Source of the DNA: Pseudomonadota bacterium
GTDB taxonomy: Bacteria; Pseudomonadota; Alphaproteobacteria; UBA2136; UBA6156
Length of the DNA: 64,000 nucleotides
NCBI GenBank assembly: GCA_016125035.1
Contig: WGMN01000009.1
Span: forward strand, 1 to 64,000
Direction: 5' to 3'
Below, one piece after another: positions 35,291 to 44,052 of the stretch. Position numbers and translations under genes: made by a program. The notes beneath the pieces are model-generated. The model worked only from the letters and a program-made list of their open reading frames with translations, was not told where the DNA came from and ran no database searches. Numbering within the stretch: position 1 is the stretch's first letter; each line of letters starts with the position of its first letter.

Positions 35291-36660
35291 CTCACCACCA
35301 CACTCACCACCTTGCCGTCACGCTGGTAACGTATCTCCCACTTGCGACGGTCACTGTCCAACGCGCCCTGCAAATCGCGCGGGGTTTTAATGCCCTGCCC
35401 ATTCACACTCAAGATCAAGTCTCCCGGCCGCACCGGCACGTTAAAGGCGGCCAGCGGCGCCTTGTCGGGCACGCTCACCACCGCCACACCTTGCGTGCTC
35501 AACGCCAGGCCCAGGTCCACGTTCAACGCCGGGCCCAACGGCTCCACCGTCACCCCGGTCAGCGGGTTGTAGCCGCGCACCAGCAGGCGGTGCTCCACAT
35601 CCCTGGGCGGCAAGGCCGTCAGCTGGATGACCACCTCCTTCATCCGCCCCTCACGCCACACCACCAAACTGGTCGGCTTATCCAGCAAATTGGGCGTGGC
35701 CAAAATCCGGTCGTTCAACCGCGCGGGGTCGCTCACTTCTTGCCCGGCCAGGCGCAAGATCACATCCCCCTTGCGCAACCCGGCCTTGTCGGCGGGGCTG
35801 CCTTCCACCACATCGGTCAGCAGCACACCCCGCGCCTGGCCCAGGCCCAGCTCGGCGGCCACACTGTCGCTCATCGCCTGGCCTTCGGCCCCCAGCCACG
35901 GGCGCACCACATAGCCGGTGCGGGCAATATCTGCCACCACGGTTTTGGCCAACGCGGCGGGTATGGCAAAGCCAATGCCCTGGCTGCCGCCGCTGCGCGT
36001 AAAAATCGCCGTGGTCACCCCCACCACCGCACCGGTGGAATCAATCAACGCCCCCCCGCTGTCACCGGGGTTGATGGAAGCATCGGTCTGAATAAACTGG
36101 CCGTAAGGGCTCAGCGCCGCATTGCTCCGCGCCACCGCGCTCACCACCCCCATGCTCACACTCTGGCCGATGCCGAACGGGTTCCCCAGTGCCAGCACCA
36201 CATCACCCACTTCCAGGCTGTCGCTGTCCCCCCAGCGCGCCACCGGCAGGTGGGCGCCGCGCGGCACATCCAGCTTCAGCACCGCCAGGTCCAGCTTCTC
36301 GTCGGTGCCCAGCAACCGCGCGCCATAATCCTCGCCGTTGCCCAGCACCACCTTCACACTGTCCGCCCCGGCAATCACATGCAGATTGGTCACCACAATC
36401 CCGCCTTCACCCACAATCACGCCGCTGCCCAGGCTTTTTTCCACCCGCTCCTTCACGCTGCCCACCATCATCTGGTTCAGCACCGGGTCAATCTTGGCGG
36501 CACCTGGGGCATTCAACACCTTGGTGCTGTAAATGTTCACCACACTCGGCGCGGTGGCCTTCACCGCGCTGGCAAAACTTACCCGCACGTCACCCTTGCC
36601 GGCGGCAAAACCGCTGCCCGCCACCACCAGCAAAGCCAAAAGCAAACCCCAAAGCCGCAT
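35287..36660 (-). CDS. DegP/DegQ-type periplasmic serine protease
   Basis: 457 residues. Signal peptide (MRLWGLLLALLVVAGSGFAAG), trypsin-like domain with catalytic His in NLHVIAGAD, Asp in KLDLAVLKL and Ser in NPGDSGGAL, then two PDZ domains (~residues 265-350 and 370-455). It degrades or refolds damaged envelope proteins. Start at 36660 gives the signal peptide; a longer reading does not. The regulatory loop between His and Asp is short. Transcribed divergently from the OPRT-like gene across 146 bp that must hold both promoters. Confidence 0.92.
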   Translation of the reverse strand: MRLWGLLLALLVVAGSGFAAGKGDVRVSFASAVKATAPSVVNIYSTKVLNAPGAAKIDPVLNQMMVGSVKERVEKSLGSGVIVGEGGIVVTNLHVIAGADSVKVVLGNGEDYGARLLGTDEKLDLAVLKLDVPRGAHLPVARWGDSDSLEVGDVVLALGNPFGIGQSVSMGVVSAVARSNAALSPYGQFIQTDASINPGDSGGALIDSTGAVVGVTTAIFTRSGGSQGIGFAIPAALAKTVVADIARTGYVVRPWLGAEGQAMSDSVAAELGLGQARGVLLTDVVEGSPADKAGLRKGDVILRLAGQEVSDPARLNDRILATPNLLDKPTSLVVWREGRMKEVVIQLTALPPRDVEHRLLVRGYNPLTGVTVEPLGPALNVDLGLALSTQGVAVVSVPDKAPLAAFNVPVRPGDLILSVNGQGIKTPRDLQGALDSDRRKWEIRYQRDGKVVSVVVR

Positions 36661-36806
36661 CGTCCCCAAACCCCTTTTTTTATTCGGCCCCACTCTGCCA
36701 CAGCCCAAAGCCCGCGTCACGCCTTGCCAAGCCACCCCCAATACCTTACAACCACAACCAAGACCGCTGCACTCTCCCGTCCTCTTGCCAGAAAAGGAAC
36801 CGCGCC

Positions 36807-37385
36807 ATGCACCCGCACGTGCGCCAAACTGCCCTCACCGGCATCCTCAACGCCACGGGCAAACCCGGGCATCCCTTCGCTTCACTGGCCGAACTGGCGG
36901 CAGCCTTCCAGGATACCAACCTGACCCACGAAGCCCGCACCGCCATCGGCCTGTGCCTGCAAAGCCTGATGGACAGCTGTTACCCGCCTTCGCAGGCCTT
37001 GCCGCAGGTCGATTACCTCGTCGGCATCGGCGGCCCAGGAAAGTTCATCCTCACTTCAGCCCTCAGTGGCCGGAAAAACCCGGAAGCCAAAAATCTCAAG
37101 GCTTTCAGCACCTATTCCGAGGAAGATTTCCCCACAATCTTCCAACACGTAACCGCCGGGAACACGCAGGACCGCATCATTCTCGCGCTGGAAACTTTCA
37201 CCACCAGTGCGCATACGCTGCTTTCCATCGCCGATCATGTGCGCGCCCAAGGCTGCCTGCTTCCCTGCGCCATCACCATCGCGGTGGCATCGGTGGAGAT
37301 CTCCAGTAAGCTCAAAGAGAACAACATCACGCTGCTGCCGCTTTTCACTCCCGACGAGCTCCTGCCGCAAAAAGCCGCGGCCTAG
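36807..37385 (+). CDS. Orotate phosphoribosyltransferase-like pseudoenzyme
   Basis: 192 residues. The order of segments follows a type I phosphoribosyltransferase: LVGIGGPGKFILTSALS (like the IxGxxxxGxxLA loop), RIILALETFTTSAHTLLSIADHVRAQGC (like the PRPP motif VVVEDVxTTGGSxxEA), and KLKENNITLLPLFTPDELL, close to the typical orotate PRTase ending. The PRPP motif has lost its acidic pair (now LE) and the TTGGS core (now TTSAH), so catalysis is doubtful. AAAAGGAA precedes the ATG. The relationship is my reading of short motifs and needs a profile search. Confidence 0.5.
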   Translation: MHPHVRQTALTGILNATGKPGHPFASLAELAAAFQDTNLTHEARTAIGLCLQSLMDSCYPPSQALPQVDYLVGIGGPGKFILTSALSGRKNPEAKNLKAFSTYSEEDFPTIFQHVTAGNTQDRIILALETFTTSAHTLLSIADHVRAQGCLLPCAITIAVASVEISSKLKENNITLLPLFTPDELLPQKAAA

Positions 37386-37406
37386 CCGCCCCCGAAACAA
37401 GACCAG

Positions 37407-37431
37407 AGCGCGCCCGCACCGGGCGCGTTTT
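37407..37431 (+). terminator. Terminator after OPRT-like gene
   Basis: Hairpin gcgcgcccg-cacc-gggcgcgt followed by TTTG, between the convergent OPRT-like and hdaA genes. Confidence 0.7.
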
Positions 37432-37434
37432 GCG

Positions 37435-38016
37435 TTACCGCCGCTCCAGCACTTTCTTCGCCAACGGCACCGTCACCGCGCGCTTTTCTTCCAAACTCAA
37501 CGCATCCAGCTTCGCCACCAAGGCCAGCAACCGCTTGGGGTTCCTGTCGGCCCGCACCATCAGATAATCCACCACCGCACCTGGCAACACCAGCTGCCGC
37601 GCATGCGCCCAACGCGCCAGCAGTTCGCGCAACTCATCGTCTTCGGGCAGGCGCATTTCCACCTGCACACCGGTCAGCAGGCGGCTCTTCAAATCCGGCA
37701 GCAAGGCCATCTGCGCCACCGGCACGCGGCTGGCCACCACCATGCCGCCCCCCTTGCGCGCGTTAAATTCATGGAACAACAACTCCTGCGCCGCCGGCTC
37801 CAAAGTCTCCAGCTCATCCACCACCAGCAGGCTGGCATCCCGCATCGCCGCCATCACCAGCAAATGGGTCTTGCCGCAGCCTTCAGGGCCATACAACGCC
37901 ACGCACCCTTGCGCACGGGCCAGCGCCTCTTCGGCATCCTTCACTCCTTTGGTGCTCAACCAGGCTTCGGCGCCGTAGTCGGCGCCGCGCGGCAGATCCA
38001 AAAGCAGTTGGCGCAT
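37435..38016 (-). CDS. hdaA: DnaA regulatory inactivator HdaA
   Basis: 193 residues of the Hda family, a DnaA-like AAA+ protein that, with the sliding clamp, stimulates DnaA-ATP hydrolysis and so limits re-initiation. The N-terminus MRQLLLDLP holds the clamp-binding QLxLxL motif; Walker A is GPEGCGKTHLL and Walker B LLVVDELETL; sensor 2 region RADRNPKRLLALVAKLD. No DNA-binding domain IV, as expected for Hda. Start at 38016 makes the clamp motif N-terminal. It lies 10 bp after the DUF2066 gene, the usual alphaproteobacterial pairing. Confidence 0.87.
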   Translation of the reverse strand: MRQLLLDLPRGADYGAEAWLSTKGVKDAEEALARAQGCVALYGPEGCGKTHLLVMAAMRDASLLVVDELETLEPAAQELLFHEFNARKGGGMVVASRVPVAQMALLPDLKSRLLTGVQVEMRLPEDDELRELLARWAHARQLVLPGAVVDYLMVRADRNPKRLLALVAKLDALSLEEKRAVTVPLAKKVLERR

Positions 38017-38026
38017 CTGCGCGGCC

Positions 38027-38926
38027 CTACCGGGCGGGGGCCCACGGCGTGGTGGTGGCACCTGCCCCATCGGGGCTACCGGTGGCGGTGGCATACGGCC
38101 ACATCATCTCGCCCACGCTGGGGTCGCCGTAGCCACTGGGGGCGGGCAACGCCGGCGGCGGCGCGGCCGGCTCTGCCTTCGGCTGGGCCAGCGCGGGCAC
38201 TACCACCGCACCTGTGCCTTCCACCGCCGCATCAACCCCCGCCTCATCCTGCGGCGCCATCACTTCCAAATCGGCACCCTGGCTGGCCATCACCAGGTAG
38301 CGCACCTTGGCGCCGCGCAAAGCACTCAGTTTACGGAAAACACTATCCTGCACCACCGGGTCACTGTTCGCCACCCGCACCACATAGCGCCGCAGCGGGG
38401 GCGGCGGCACCACCATGCTCGCCGACACCTCACTGCCCGAAACCACCTCACTGCCCGAGGTCACCCCCACCACGCCCCCAAAGTTGGCACGCAGCATTTT
38501 GGCGTCAAAGGTCAAATCGGTGGTCAGGCTGTAGGTGGGTATCAACGCTTCCTTCACAATCGCGTAACTGGCCACAAATTGCAGCGGATTGCCCACGCTT
38601 GCCGCCGCTTTTGCCGCTTTGTCGGCAGGTATTTCAAGCTCTTGCAACACCTGCGGCAGCGCCTGGCGGGCGGCCTGGTCCAGCGCGGCGTCACGGGCAA
38701 ACCCGGTGGTCTGCGAAAGGGTCACCACCACCCCCTTCACCACAAACGGGTTGGCGGCCACACTCGCGGGCGCGCTGGCACTCACTTCGGTGGCGCCCAC
38801 CGGCACCGGCGCCACGTCCTCGGCCTGCACATTGTCGGTAAAGGGCTGCTGCACGGGGCCAAGCCACTGGGCCCAGGCACTCCCGGTCAGGCCGCAACAT
38901 AGCGCAAAAACATAAAGCCCCCGCAT
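38027..38926 (-). CDS. DUF2066-type periplasmic protein
   Basis: 299 residues. Signal peptide (MRGLYVFALCCGLTGSAWAQ), then a domain with GFARDAALDQAARQALPQVLQEL, characteristic of DUF2066 proteins found beside hda in Proteobacteria, and RRYVVRVANSDPVVQDSVFRKLSALRGAKVRYLVMAS. The C-terminal ~60 residues are Pro/Ala/Gly-rich. Start could be 38938 or 38926; the latter gives the cleaner signal peptide and has CATGAT 7 nt before it. Function unknown; co-transcribed with hdaA. Confidence 0.7.
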   Translation of the reverse strand: MRGLYVFALCCGLTGSAWAQWLGPVQQPFTDNVQAEDVAPVPVGATEVSASAPASVAANPFVVKGVVVTLSQTTGFARDAALDQAARQALPQVLQELEIPADKAAKAAASVGNPLQFVASYAIVKEALIPTYSLTTDLTFDAKMLRANFGGVVGVTSGSEVVSGSEVSASMVVPPPPLRRYVVRVANSDPVVQDSVFRKLSALRGAKVRYLVMASQGADLEVMAPQDEAGVDAAVEGTGAVVVPALAQPKAEPAAPPPALPAPSGYGDPSVGEMMWPYATATGSPDGAGATTTPWAPAR

Positions 38927-38963
38927 AGGGGGCATCATGCCGTATTCTTGGTAACTTTCAAGC

Positions 38964-39392
38964 CTAAAGCAGTTCTTCCCCAGCAAAGAAGAAGCCAATC
39001 TCCCGCGCAGCCGAAGCCGGCGAGTCGCTGCCGTGCACCGCATTGGCAGAAAGGTCGGCGCAAGGCATGGCAAAATCGCAGCGGATGGTGCCGGCCTCGG
39101 CCTTGTTGGGGTTGGTGGCGCCCATCAGTTCGCGGTTCTTCAAAATGGCGTTCTCACCTTCCAGCACCAGCGGGTAGCAGGCACCGCTGGTCATAAAGCC
39201 CACCAGCTCGCCAAAAAACGGGCGCTCTTTATGCTCGGCATAAAATTCACCGGCCACCTCTTTGGTAAGATGAACTTTTTTGATCGCAACAACGCGCAAG
39301 CCGGCCTGCTCAAAACGGCTGATGATCTGCCCGGCAACGTTCTTCTTCACTGCATCGGGCTTAATAATGCTAAGGGTGCGTTCAACCGCCAT
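38964..39392 (-). CDS. ndk: Nucleoside diphosphate kinase
   Basis: 142 residues. Transfers the gamma phosphate from ATP to NDPs through a phospho-histidine; the active-site signature NAVHGSDS is intact near residue 115, and [14 protein letters not shown] and GPxN-type [12 protein letters not shown] are present. AAGGA lies 8-9 nt before ATG 39392, ruling out an ATG three codons upstream. Full length for the family. Confidence 0.97.
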   Translation of the reverse strand: MAVERTLSIIKPDAVKKNVAGQIISRFEQAGLRVVAIKKVHLTKEVAGEFYAEHKERPFFGELVGFMTSGACYPLVLEGENAILKNRELMGATNPNKAEAGTIRCDFAMPCADLSANAVHGSDSPASAAREIGFFFAGEELL

Positions 39393-39478
39393 GAGGTCCA
39401 TCCTTCTGTTGGAATAACTGGCCGCTTATCCCTGAAAGGCCCTCGTTTGTCAACTCTCACCGCGCATCGCGCGCTGGG

Positions 39479-39919
39479 TTACTTCATCGGCAGGTAGGCG
39501 TAGTTGTAGCTGCCCCAGGGCCAGGTGGCCTCGCTTTCGCGCCAGCCCTGGCTGTGCAATTCGTCCATGGTGTCGGTGCCGTAACCCAGCACCACACCGT
39601 CTTTGCCCAGCACCACCGGCGTAAACAACGCCTGGCTGGCCATAAAGGGGCACGGCGGCAACCCGGTTATATAAAACGCCACCGTCAAATCCGCGGCCTG
39701 CGGGTGGGCCAAAGTGGCGTAACGCACCGGGTGCCGCAGGTCCTTAATATCACTTATGTGGGTCACGCCGGGTTGCAGCTGGCCCAACGCCTTTTGGTTG
39801 GCCATCGCTTGCTGCACGCTGTCAAAGGGGCACAATTTGGCGGTATCCACCGGCTTGGGCTCGCTGCTGCCACACCCGGCCAGGGCCAGCACCAACGCCA
39901 GGGGCAAAAGCGCGCGCAT
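39479..39919 (-). CDS. Lipoprotein, unknown
   Basis: 146 residues. Lipobox LAGC after MRALLPLALVLA; mature part with LCPFDSVQQAMANQKALGQLQPGVTHISDI and a GKDGVVLGYGTDTMDEL segment. It reads like a BamE/SmpA-type 'start-point then comparison' domain seen in small outer membrane lipoproteins, but no firm family. Start at ATG 39919 has GGGGA 7 nt upstream; the preceding lipoprotein gene ends 3 bp away. Tandem with that gene, and both share the short envelope lipoprotein layout. Confidence 0.65.
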   Translation of the reverse strand: MRALLPLALVLALAGCGSSEPKPVDTAKLCPFDSVQQAMANQKALGQLQPGVTHISDIKDLRHPVRYATLAHPQAADLTVAFYITGLPPCPFMASQALFTPVVLGKDGVVLGYGTDTMDELHSQGWRESEATWPWGSYNYAYLPMK

Positions 39920-39921
39920 CG

Positions 39922-40353
39922 TCAATTCCCCAGCGCCTGGGTGTCCAGCGGCACGCCCTCCAACCGCACGGCGGTGGCGCGCTGCAGGCGTGTAAAAAAG
40001 TTGCGGCCGCTGCCCAGCATGCCGCCATGCTCATCAAACACGATCTCCAGCTTTTTGGGCGCATTCAACACCATGCGCGCGCACGGCGTGCCGCCCACGT
40101 CATATTCAATCACATCATACTTGGTGCCAAAGGGTGCGATCACCCGGTAGGTGCGCGCAGGCTCGCCCAACACTTCCACCACACGGGGCAAGGGCTCGCC
40201 CTTGCGCAAGGTCTTCAGGCTGTCGGCAATGCTCATGCACTGGCCGTCGCTCAAGGTCATGCGTGGGTCCACCTCGGGGCTGCCACCGCAGGCCGCCAAC
40301 AGCAACGCCACCCCCATCAGGGGCGCACCATGCAAAAACCAAGCGGTCTTCAT
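39922..40353 (-). CDS. Lipoprotein, unknown
   Basis: 143 residues. Signal peptide with lipobox LAAC (MGVALLLAACGGS), then DGQCMSIADSLKTLRKGEPLPRVVEVLGEPARTYRVIAPFGTKYDVIEYDV, a pattern (KGxxxxxVxxxLGxPxxxxxxxxGxxxxxxEY) recalling the SmpA/OmlA fold of BamE-like lipoproteins, and FDEHGGMLGSG typical of its beta-turn. Probably outer membrane, periplasm-facing. First of two lipoprotein genes. Confidence 0.65.
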   Translation of the reverse strand: MKTAWFLHGAPLMGVALLLAACGGSPEVDPRMTLSDGQCMSIADSLKTLRKGEPLPRVVEVLGEPARTYRVIAPFGTKYDVIEYDVGGTPCARMVLNAPKKLEIVFDEHGGMLGSGRNFFTRLQRATAVRLEGVPLDTQALGN

Positions 40354-40425
40354 GGCACCAGTGTAGCCAAGCCTGCCCTCAAGGCCAGCAACGGCAACAA
40401 ATCTCCCTCGGGGGGTGTGGCGGCG

Positions 40426-41079
40426 CTACCCCTCGCGGCGCGCGCGCTCTGCGGCCACAATCCGCGCCAACTCGGCCACGGTATGGTCCAGCACGTCATT
40501 AATCAGCACCACGTCATAATCCTTATAGCTGCTGCCACGCCCATCCGCGCTGCTGCACATGTCCGGGTTCTGGAACACCCAATTCGGGTCATGCAAATGG
40601 TCAAGGTCGGCCTCCGCCGCGGCCAGACGCTTACCGCCTTCCTCGGCCAACTCGGGGTTGCGCTGGGTCAGCCGCTGCACCAGACGCTCGCGGCTGGGCG
40701 GCAATATCAAAATCTTGAACAACCGCTCCGGCAAAGTCTTCTCAAATGCCCGCACCCCATCAATATTAATGTCCGAGATCACATCCTGCCCCTCGGCAAA
40801 ATGCGCATCCACCACACTCTTCAACGTGCCGTAGTAGTTGGTGTGATAACCCGGGTTGTGCTCGTAAAAACCGCCCTCCGCCAACCGCTTTTCAAACTCC
40901 TTGTGGGTCAAAAAGTAGTAGTGCACGCCGTCCATCTCACCCGGCCTGGGCGTGCGGGTGGTGGCGGTCACAAAACGTGTCACCTGCGGGTCCTGCTCCA
41001 CCAGCGCATTAATCACAGCATCCTTGCCGGTGCCGCTGGGCCCGGTCACCGTCATCAGCATCGGGCAGATCTTCTTCAT
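40426..41079 (-). CDS. gmk: Guanylate kinase
   Basis: 217 residues. Phosphorylates GMP to GDP. P-loop VTGPSGTGKDA, GMP-binding TTRTPRPGEMDGVHYYF and the lid/loop YEHNPGYHTNYYGT are intact. The usual P-loop Lys-Ser/Thr is Lys-Asp (GKD), a small change in the position after the catalytic lysine. It carries a family-typical length and overlaps the mltG stop by 4 bp, as in other Alphaproteobacteria. Confidence 0.95.
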   Translation of the reverse strand: MKKICPMLMTVTGPSGTGKDAVINALVEQDPQVTRFVTATTRTPRPGEMDGVHYYFLTHKEFEKRLAEGGFYEHNPGYHTNYYGTLKSVVDAHFAEGQDVISDINIDGVRAFEKTLPERLFKILILPPSRERLVQRLTQRNPELAEEGGKRLAAAEADLDHLHDPNWVFQNPDMCSSADGRGSSYKDYDVVLINDVLDHTVAELARIVAAERARREG

Positions 41080-42086
41080 TTCCCCTTACTCTCCTTTTTT
41101 GCCGCACGTTTGGCATCGCGCTCGGCCTTTTCCACCGCACTCCAGTAGGTCTTCACGTTCTTTTCATGCTCGCCGTAGGTGCGGCTAAAGCTGTGGCCGC
41201 TCCTGTCCGGCAGGGCCACAAAAAACAACGCATCACTCACCGCCGGGTGTGCCGCCGCCTGCAACGCCGCCAACCCCGGGTTGGCAATCGGCGTGGGCGG
41301 CAAACCCGCGTACTGGTAGGTGTTGAAGGGGTTGGCGTCCTGCAAATCCTTGCGTTTAATGTCGCCATCAAACGCGGCGGCACCATAAATCACCGTGGGG
41401 TCGCTCTGCAAGCGCATATGCTGGTTCAGCCTGTTCACAAACACCGCGGCGATCTGCGGCATCTCGCCGTCATTGGCGGCTTCTTTCTGCACAATGCTGG
41501 CCATCGTCAGCAAATCCTGCTCGGTGTTGTAGGGCAGCGTGGTGTCGCGGCCCAGCCAGGCGGCGTCCAGTTCCTTTTGCATGCGCGCCCCCATGGCATC
41601 CAGCACGCTCTGACGCGTGGCGCCGTAGCTAAAGGTGTACGTGTCGGGGAACAACATCCCCTCCTCCGGGCGCTTCACCCCGCCCACCAACGCATCGCTG
41701 GCCTGCAAACGCGCCAAAGCCTCCTTCACCGTCCACCCTTCGGGGATAGTCACCGTGCGGTTGGCGGTGTCGCCAATCGCCAGCTTGTTCACCGCGGTGC
41801 GCAAGCTCACCCCCGGCCCAAACACATACTCTCCGGCCTTCAGCGTGTTGGCCAGGCCCATCACCCGCACCGCTACCTTAAACAGGCGCGCATCACCAAT
41901 CACCCCGGCCTTTTCCAGCTGCGCGGCAATGGTGGCCGAGCCACTGCCCGGCGCCACCACCACCCGCGCCTCGGCCACCAACGGGCCGGGCTGGGCAATG
42001 TAGCTGCCCCACCACGCGGTGCCGGCCACCACTGCGGCCATCAAACCTATCGCAAGTACCAGCAGGGTTCCCGTCGTCCAACGCAT
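41076..42086 (-). CDS. mltG: Endolytic murein transglycosylase MltG
   Basis: 336 residues. One N-terminal helix (LLVLAIGLMAAVVAGTAWW), a LysM-like segment, then the YceG/MltG catalytic domain with TMASIVQKEAAND, VFVNRLNQHMRLQSDPTVIYG and TYQYAGLPPTPIANPG. It cuts nascent peptidoglycan strands in the periplasm. ATG 42086 is preferred over GTG 15 nt upstream because GAGGG is 6 nt before it. It follows fabF in the usual order, though separated by a 190-bp repeat block. Confidence 0.93.
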   Translation of the reverse strand: MRWTTGTLLVLAIGLMAAVVAGTAWWGSYIAQPGPLVAEARVVVAPGSGSATIAAQLEKAGVIGDARLFKVAVRVMGLANTLKAGEYVFGPGVSLRTAVNKLAIGDTANRTVTIPEGWTVKEALARLQASDALVGGVKRPEEGMLFPDTYTFSYGATRQSVLDAMGARMQKELDAAWLGRDTTLPYNTEQDLLTMASIVQKEAANDGEMPQIAAVFVNRLNQHMRLQSDPTVIYGAAAFDGDIKRKDLQDANPFNTYQYAGLPPTPIANPGLAALQAAAHPAVSDALFFVALPDRSGHSFSRTYGEHEKNVKTYWSAVEKAERDAKRAAKKESKGK

Positions 42087-42127
42087 GGCGCACCCTCGCA
42101 CGGAGGGCCCGGCCGAATCAAGCGCAC

Positions 42128-42291
42128 TGCCCGTACCGTAACCCGTAATCCGTGGCCCGTGGCCCGCAGGCGGCCGTGGGTGGGCCGGGAACGAATTATT
42201 CTCTAAACTTGCGAAGACTCACTACGGGTTACGGGCCACGGGTTACGGGCCACGGGCCACGGGCCACGGATTACGGATTACGAGTTACGAA
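42128..42291. repeat. Inverted pair of CCGTGGC/CGGGCCA heptamer arrays
   Basis: 42128-42170: CCGTAAC, CCGTAAT, CCGTGGC, CCGTGGC, CCGCAGG. 42223-42291: CGGGTTA, CGGGCCA, CGGGTTA, CGGGCCA (three times), CGGATTA (twice), CGAGTTA. The two are reverse complements around a ~52-bp spacer, and the second supplies the last residues (RNS) and stop codon of fabF. Confidence 0.78.
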
Positions 42292-43519
42292 AAATCAAAC
42301 TCGCATTGGTCCCGCCAAACCCAAAGCTGTTCGAGAGCACCGCCCGCAGCCCCTCCACCTTGCGCGCCCCTTCGGGGATAACATCCAGCGCCACATCCTT
42401 GGCTTCCACATTCAAGGTCGGCGGCAGCAACTGGTCGCGCAGCGCCATAATGCTCACCACCGCCTCCAGCGCGCCGGCGGCGCCCAGCAGGTGGCCGGTG
42501 GCGCCTTTGGTGGAACTCACCGGCACGCCCACGCCAAACAAACCTTCAATCGCTGCCGCTTCCATCTCATCACCCGCAGGCGTGCTGGTGGCGTGGGCGT
42601 TAATGTAGCCAATGTCGTTCACGCCCAGCCCGGCCTCTTCCAGCGCCAGGCGCATCGCCCGCGCACTGCCTTTGCCGTCTGCCAAGGTCATGTGCCCGGC
42701 ATCTGCGGTCTGGCCAAAGCCTGCCACCACCGCCAACGCGCGCGCGCCCCGCGCCGCCGCCACTTCGGCGGCCTCCAGCACCAGCACGGCAGCGCCCTCG
42801 CCCATCACAAAACCGTCGCGCGCGGCGTCAAACGGGCGACTGGCTTTTTCCGGCACATCGTTAAAGCCGGTGCTCAGCGCACGCATCGCCGCAAAGCCGC
42901 CCACGCTGGTTGGGGTCACCGCCGCCTCGGCGCCGCCCACAATCACCATGTCGCACTCGCCCCATTCAATCAGGCGCTTGCCCCAGCCAATGGCATGCGC
43001 ACTGGTGGCGCAGGCGGAAACCGGGCACACATTCGGCCCCTTAAAGCCGTAAAGGATGCTCACCTGCCCGGCCAGCATGTTGGGCAGCATGGCGGGGATG
43101 AAAAACGGCGAGAGCCGCTTGGGCCCCTTCTCGCGGATAACCGCATCCGCCTCCTCAATCGCCGGCAACCCGCCAATGCCGGTGCCGATGATCACTCCGG
43201 CACGCTCTTTCAAGTCCTCGGGCAATTCCTTGCCCAGCAACCCGGCCTGGGCCAGGGCTTCCCGCGTGGCGGCCAACCCCAGCTGAATAAACCTGTCGCA
43301 GCGCTTCAAATCCTTCTCGGCCAAACCGGTGCTGACGGGGTCAAAACCCTTCACCTCGCCCGCCACCTGGCAGGCGTAGGCACCGGCGTCAAAATGGCTG
43401 ATGCGGCCAATACCGCTCTTTCCCGCCACCAAGCCCTGCCACACACTGTTGGCATCATTCCCCACACCGCACAGGGCCCCCAGCCCCGTCACCACCACCT
43501 GTCGCTTGGCCTCCGCCAT
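42278..43519 (-). CDS. fabF: 3-oxoacyl-ACP synthase II
   Basis: 413 residues. Condensing enzyme of fatty-acid elongation: active Cys in VSACATSAHAIGWG, the two histidines in NAHATSTPAGDE and SSTKGATGHLLGAAG, and the C-terminal NSFGFGGTNASL. ATG 43519 preferred over TTG two codons earlier. It follows acpP by 12 bp. The last three residues and the stop come from a heptamer repeat array. Confidence 0.96.
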   Translation of the reverse strand: MAEAKRQVVVTGLGALCGVGNDANSVWQGLVAGKSGIGRISHFDAGAYACQVAGEVKGFDPVSTGLAEKDLKRCDRFIQLGLAATREALAQAGLLGKELPEDLKERAGVIIGTGIGGLPAIEEADAVIREKGPKRLSPFFIPAMLPNMLAGQVSILYGFKGPNVCPVSACATSAHAIGWGKRLIEWGECDMVIVGGAEAAVTPTSVGGFAAMRALSTGFNDVPEKASRPFDAARDGFVMGEGAAVLVLEAAEVAAARGARALAVVAGFGQTADAGHMTLADGKGSARAMRLALEEAGLGVNDIGYINAHATSTPAGDEMEAAAIEGLFGVGVPVSSTKGATGHLLGAAGALEAVVSIMALRDQLLPPTLNVEAKDVALDVIPEGARKVEGLRAVLSNSFGFGGTNASLIFRNS

Positions 43520-43531
43520 GCTCAAAGGCCG

Positions 43532-43768
43532 CTACTGAGCGGCCTGCTCCACGTAATCAATCGCCGCCTTCACGGTGGTGATCTTCTCCGCCGCGGCATC
43601 CGGGATCTCAATCCCAAACTCATCTTCCAGCGCCATCACCAGCTGCACGGTGTCCAGGCTGTCGGCGCCCAGGTCGTCCACAAAACTCGCGCTATCAACC
43701 ACCTTGGCGGCATCCACGCCCAGGTTTTCGGCCACCAGTTGCTTCACTCGGCTCGCCACATCGCTCAT
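43532..43768 (-). CDS. acpP: Acyl carrier protein
   Basis: 78 residues. Phosphopantetheine attachment Ser in [15 protein letters not shown], followed by [24 protein letters not shown] lies 9-10 nt before ATG 43768, so an ATG three codons earlier, only 1 nt after the SD, is not the start. Central carrier for the surrounding fab genes. Confidence 0.97.
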   Translation of the reverse strand: MSDVASRVKQLVAENLGVDAAKVVDSASFVDDLGADSLDTVQLVMALEDEFGIEIPDAAAEKITTVKAAIDYVEQAAQ

Positions 43769-43828
43769 CGTCGTCATTCTCCTTCATAAATAAGTTGGCC
43801 ATGGTTAGCGCAAACCCGGCCTTTAGGC

Positions 43829-44052
43829 AAGACAGAGCTGATAGCTTGCAGAGCTGGTAGCCGGTAGGGAGGGGCACAGCGGCAAATCAAAGCTCAGGTC
43901 CCCGGGCGGTGGCGGGGTGGAAAAATGTTCTTCACATTTTTCCGGGCCCCCGCCCCGATCCGGGGCCGCCCTCCGCCCCCTCCACCTCAAAGATTCCGGC
44001 GCAAAGCGCCGTCCCTAACAGCTCTATCAGCTCTGCAAGCTAAAAGCTCTTT
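43829..44052. repeat. Inverted CAGCTCTGCAAGCTA arrays around a hairpin
   Basis: 43829-43866 and 44014-44052 carry reverse-complementary short tandem words (CAGCTCTGCAAGCTAT / CAGCTCTG units of 8-9 bp). Between them a perfect 10-bp hairpin GGAAAAATGT-tcttc-ACATTTTTCC (43919-43943) is nested in a GGCGGGG/CCCCGCC stem (43911-43954). The second array supplies the last residues (SLQS) and stop codon of the dienelactone hydrolase gene. The rest of 43769-44026 has no gene. Confidence 0.7.

Noticed and set aside
33858-42291. CRISPR array
   Set aside because: Units are 7-8 bp and contiguous with no spacers; no cas genes nearby.
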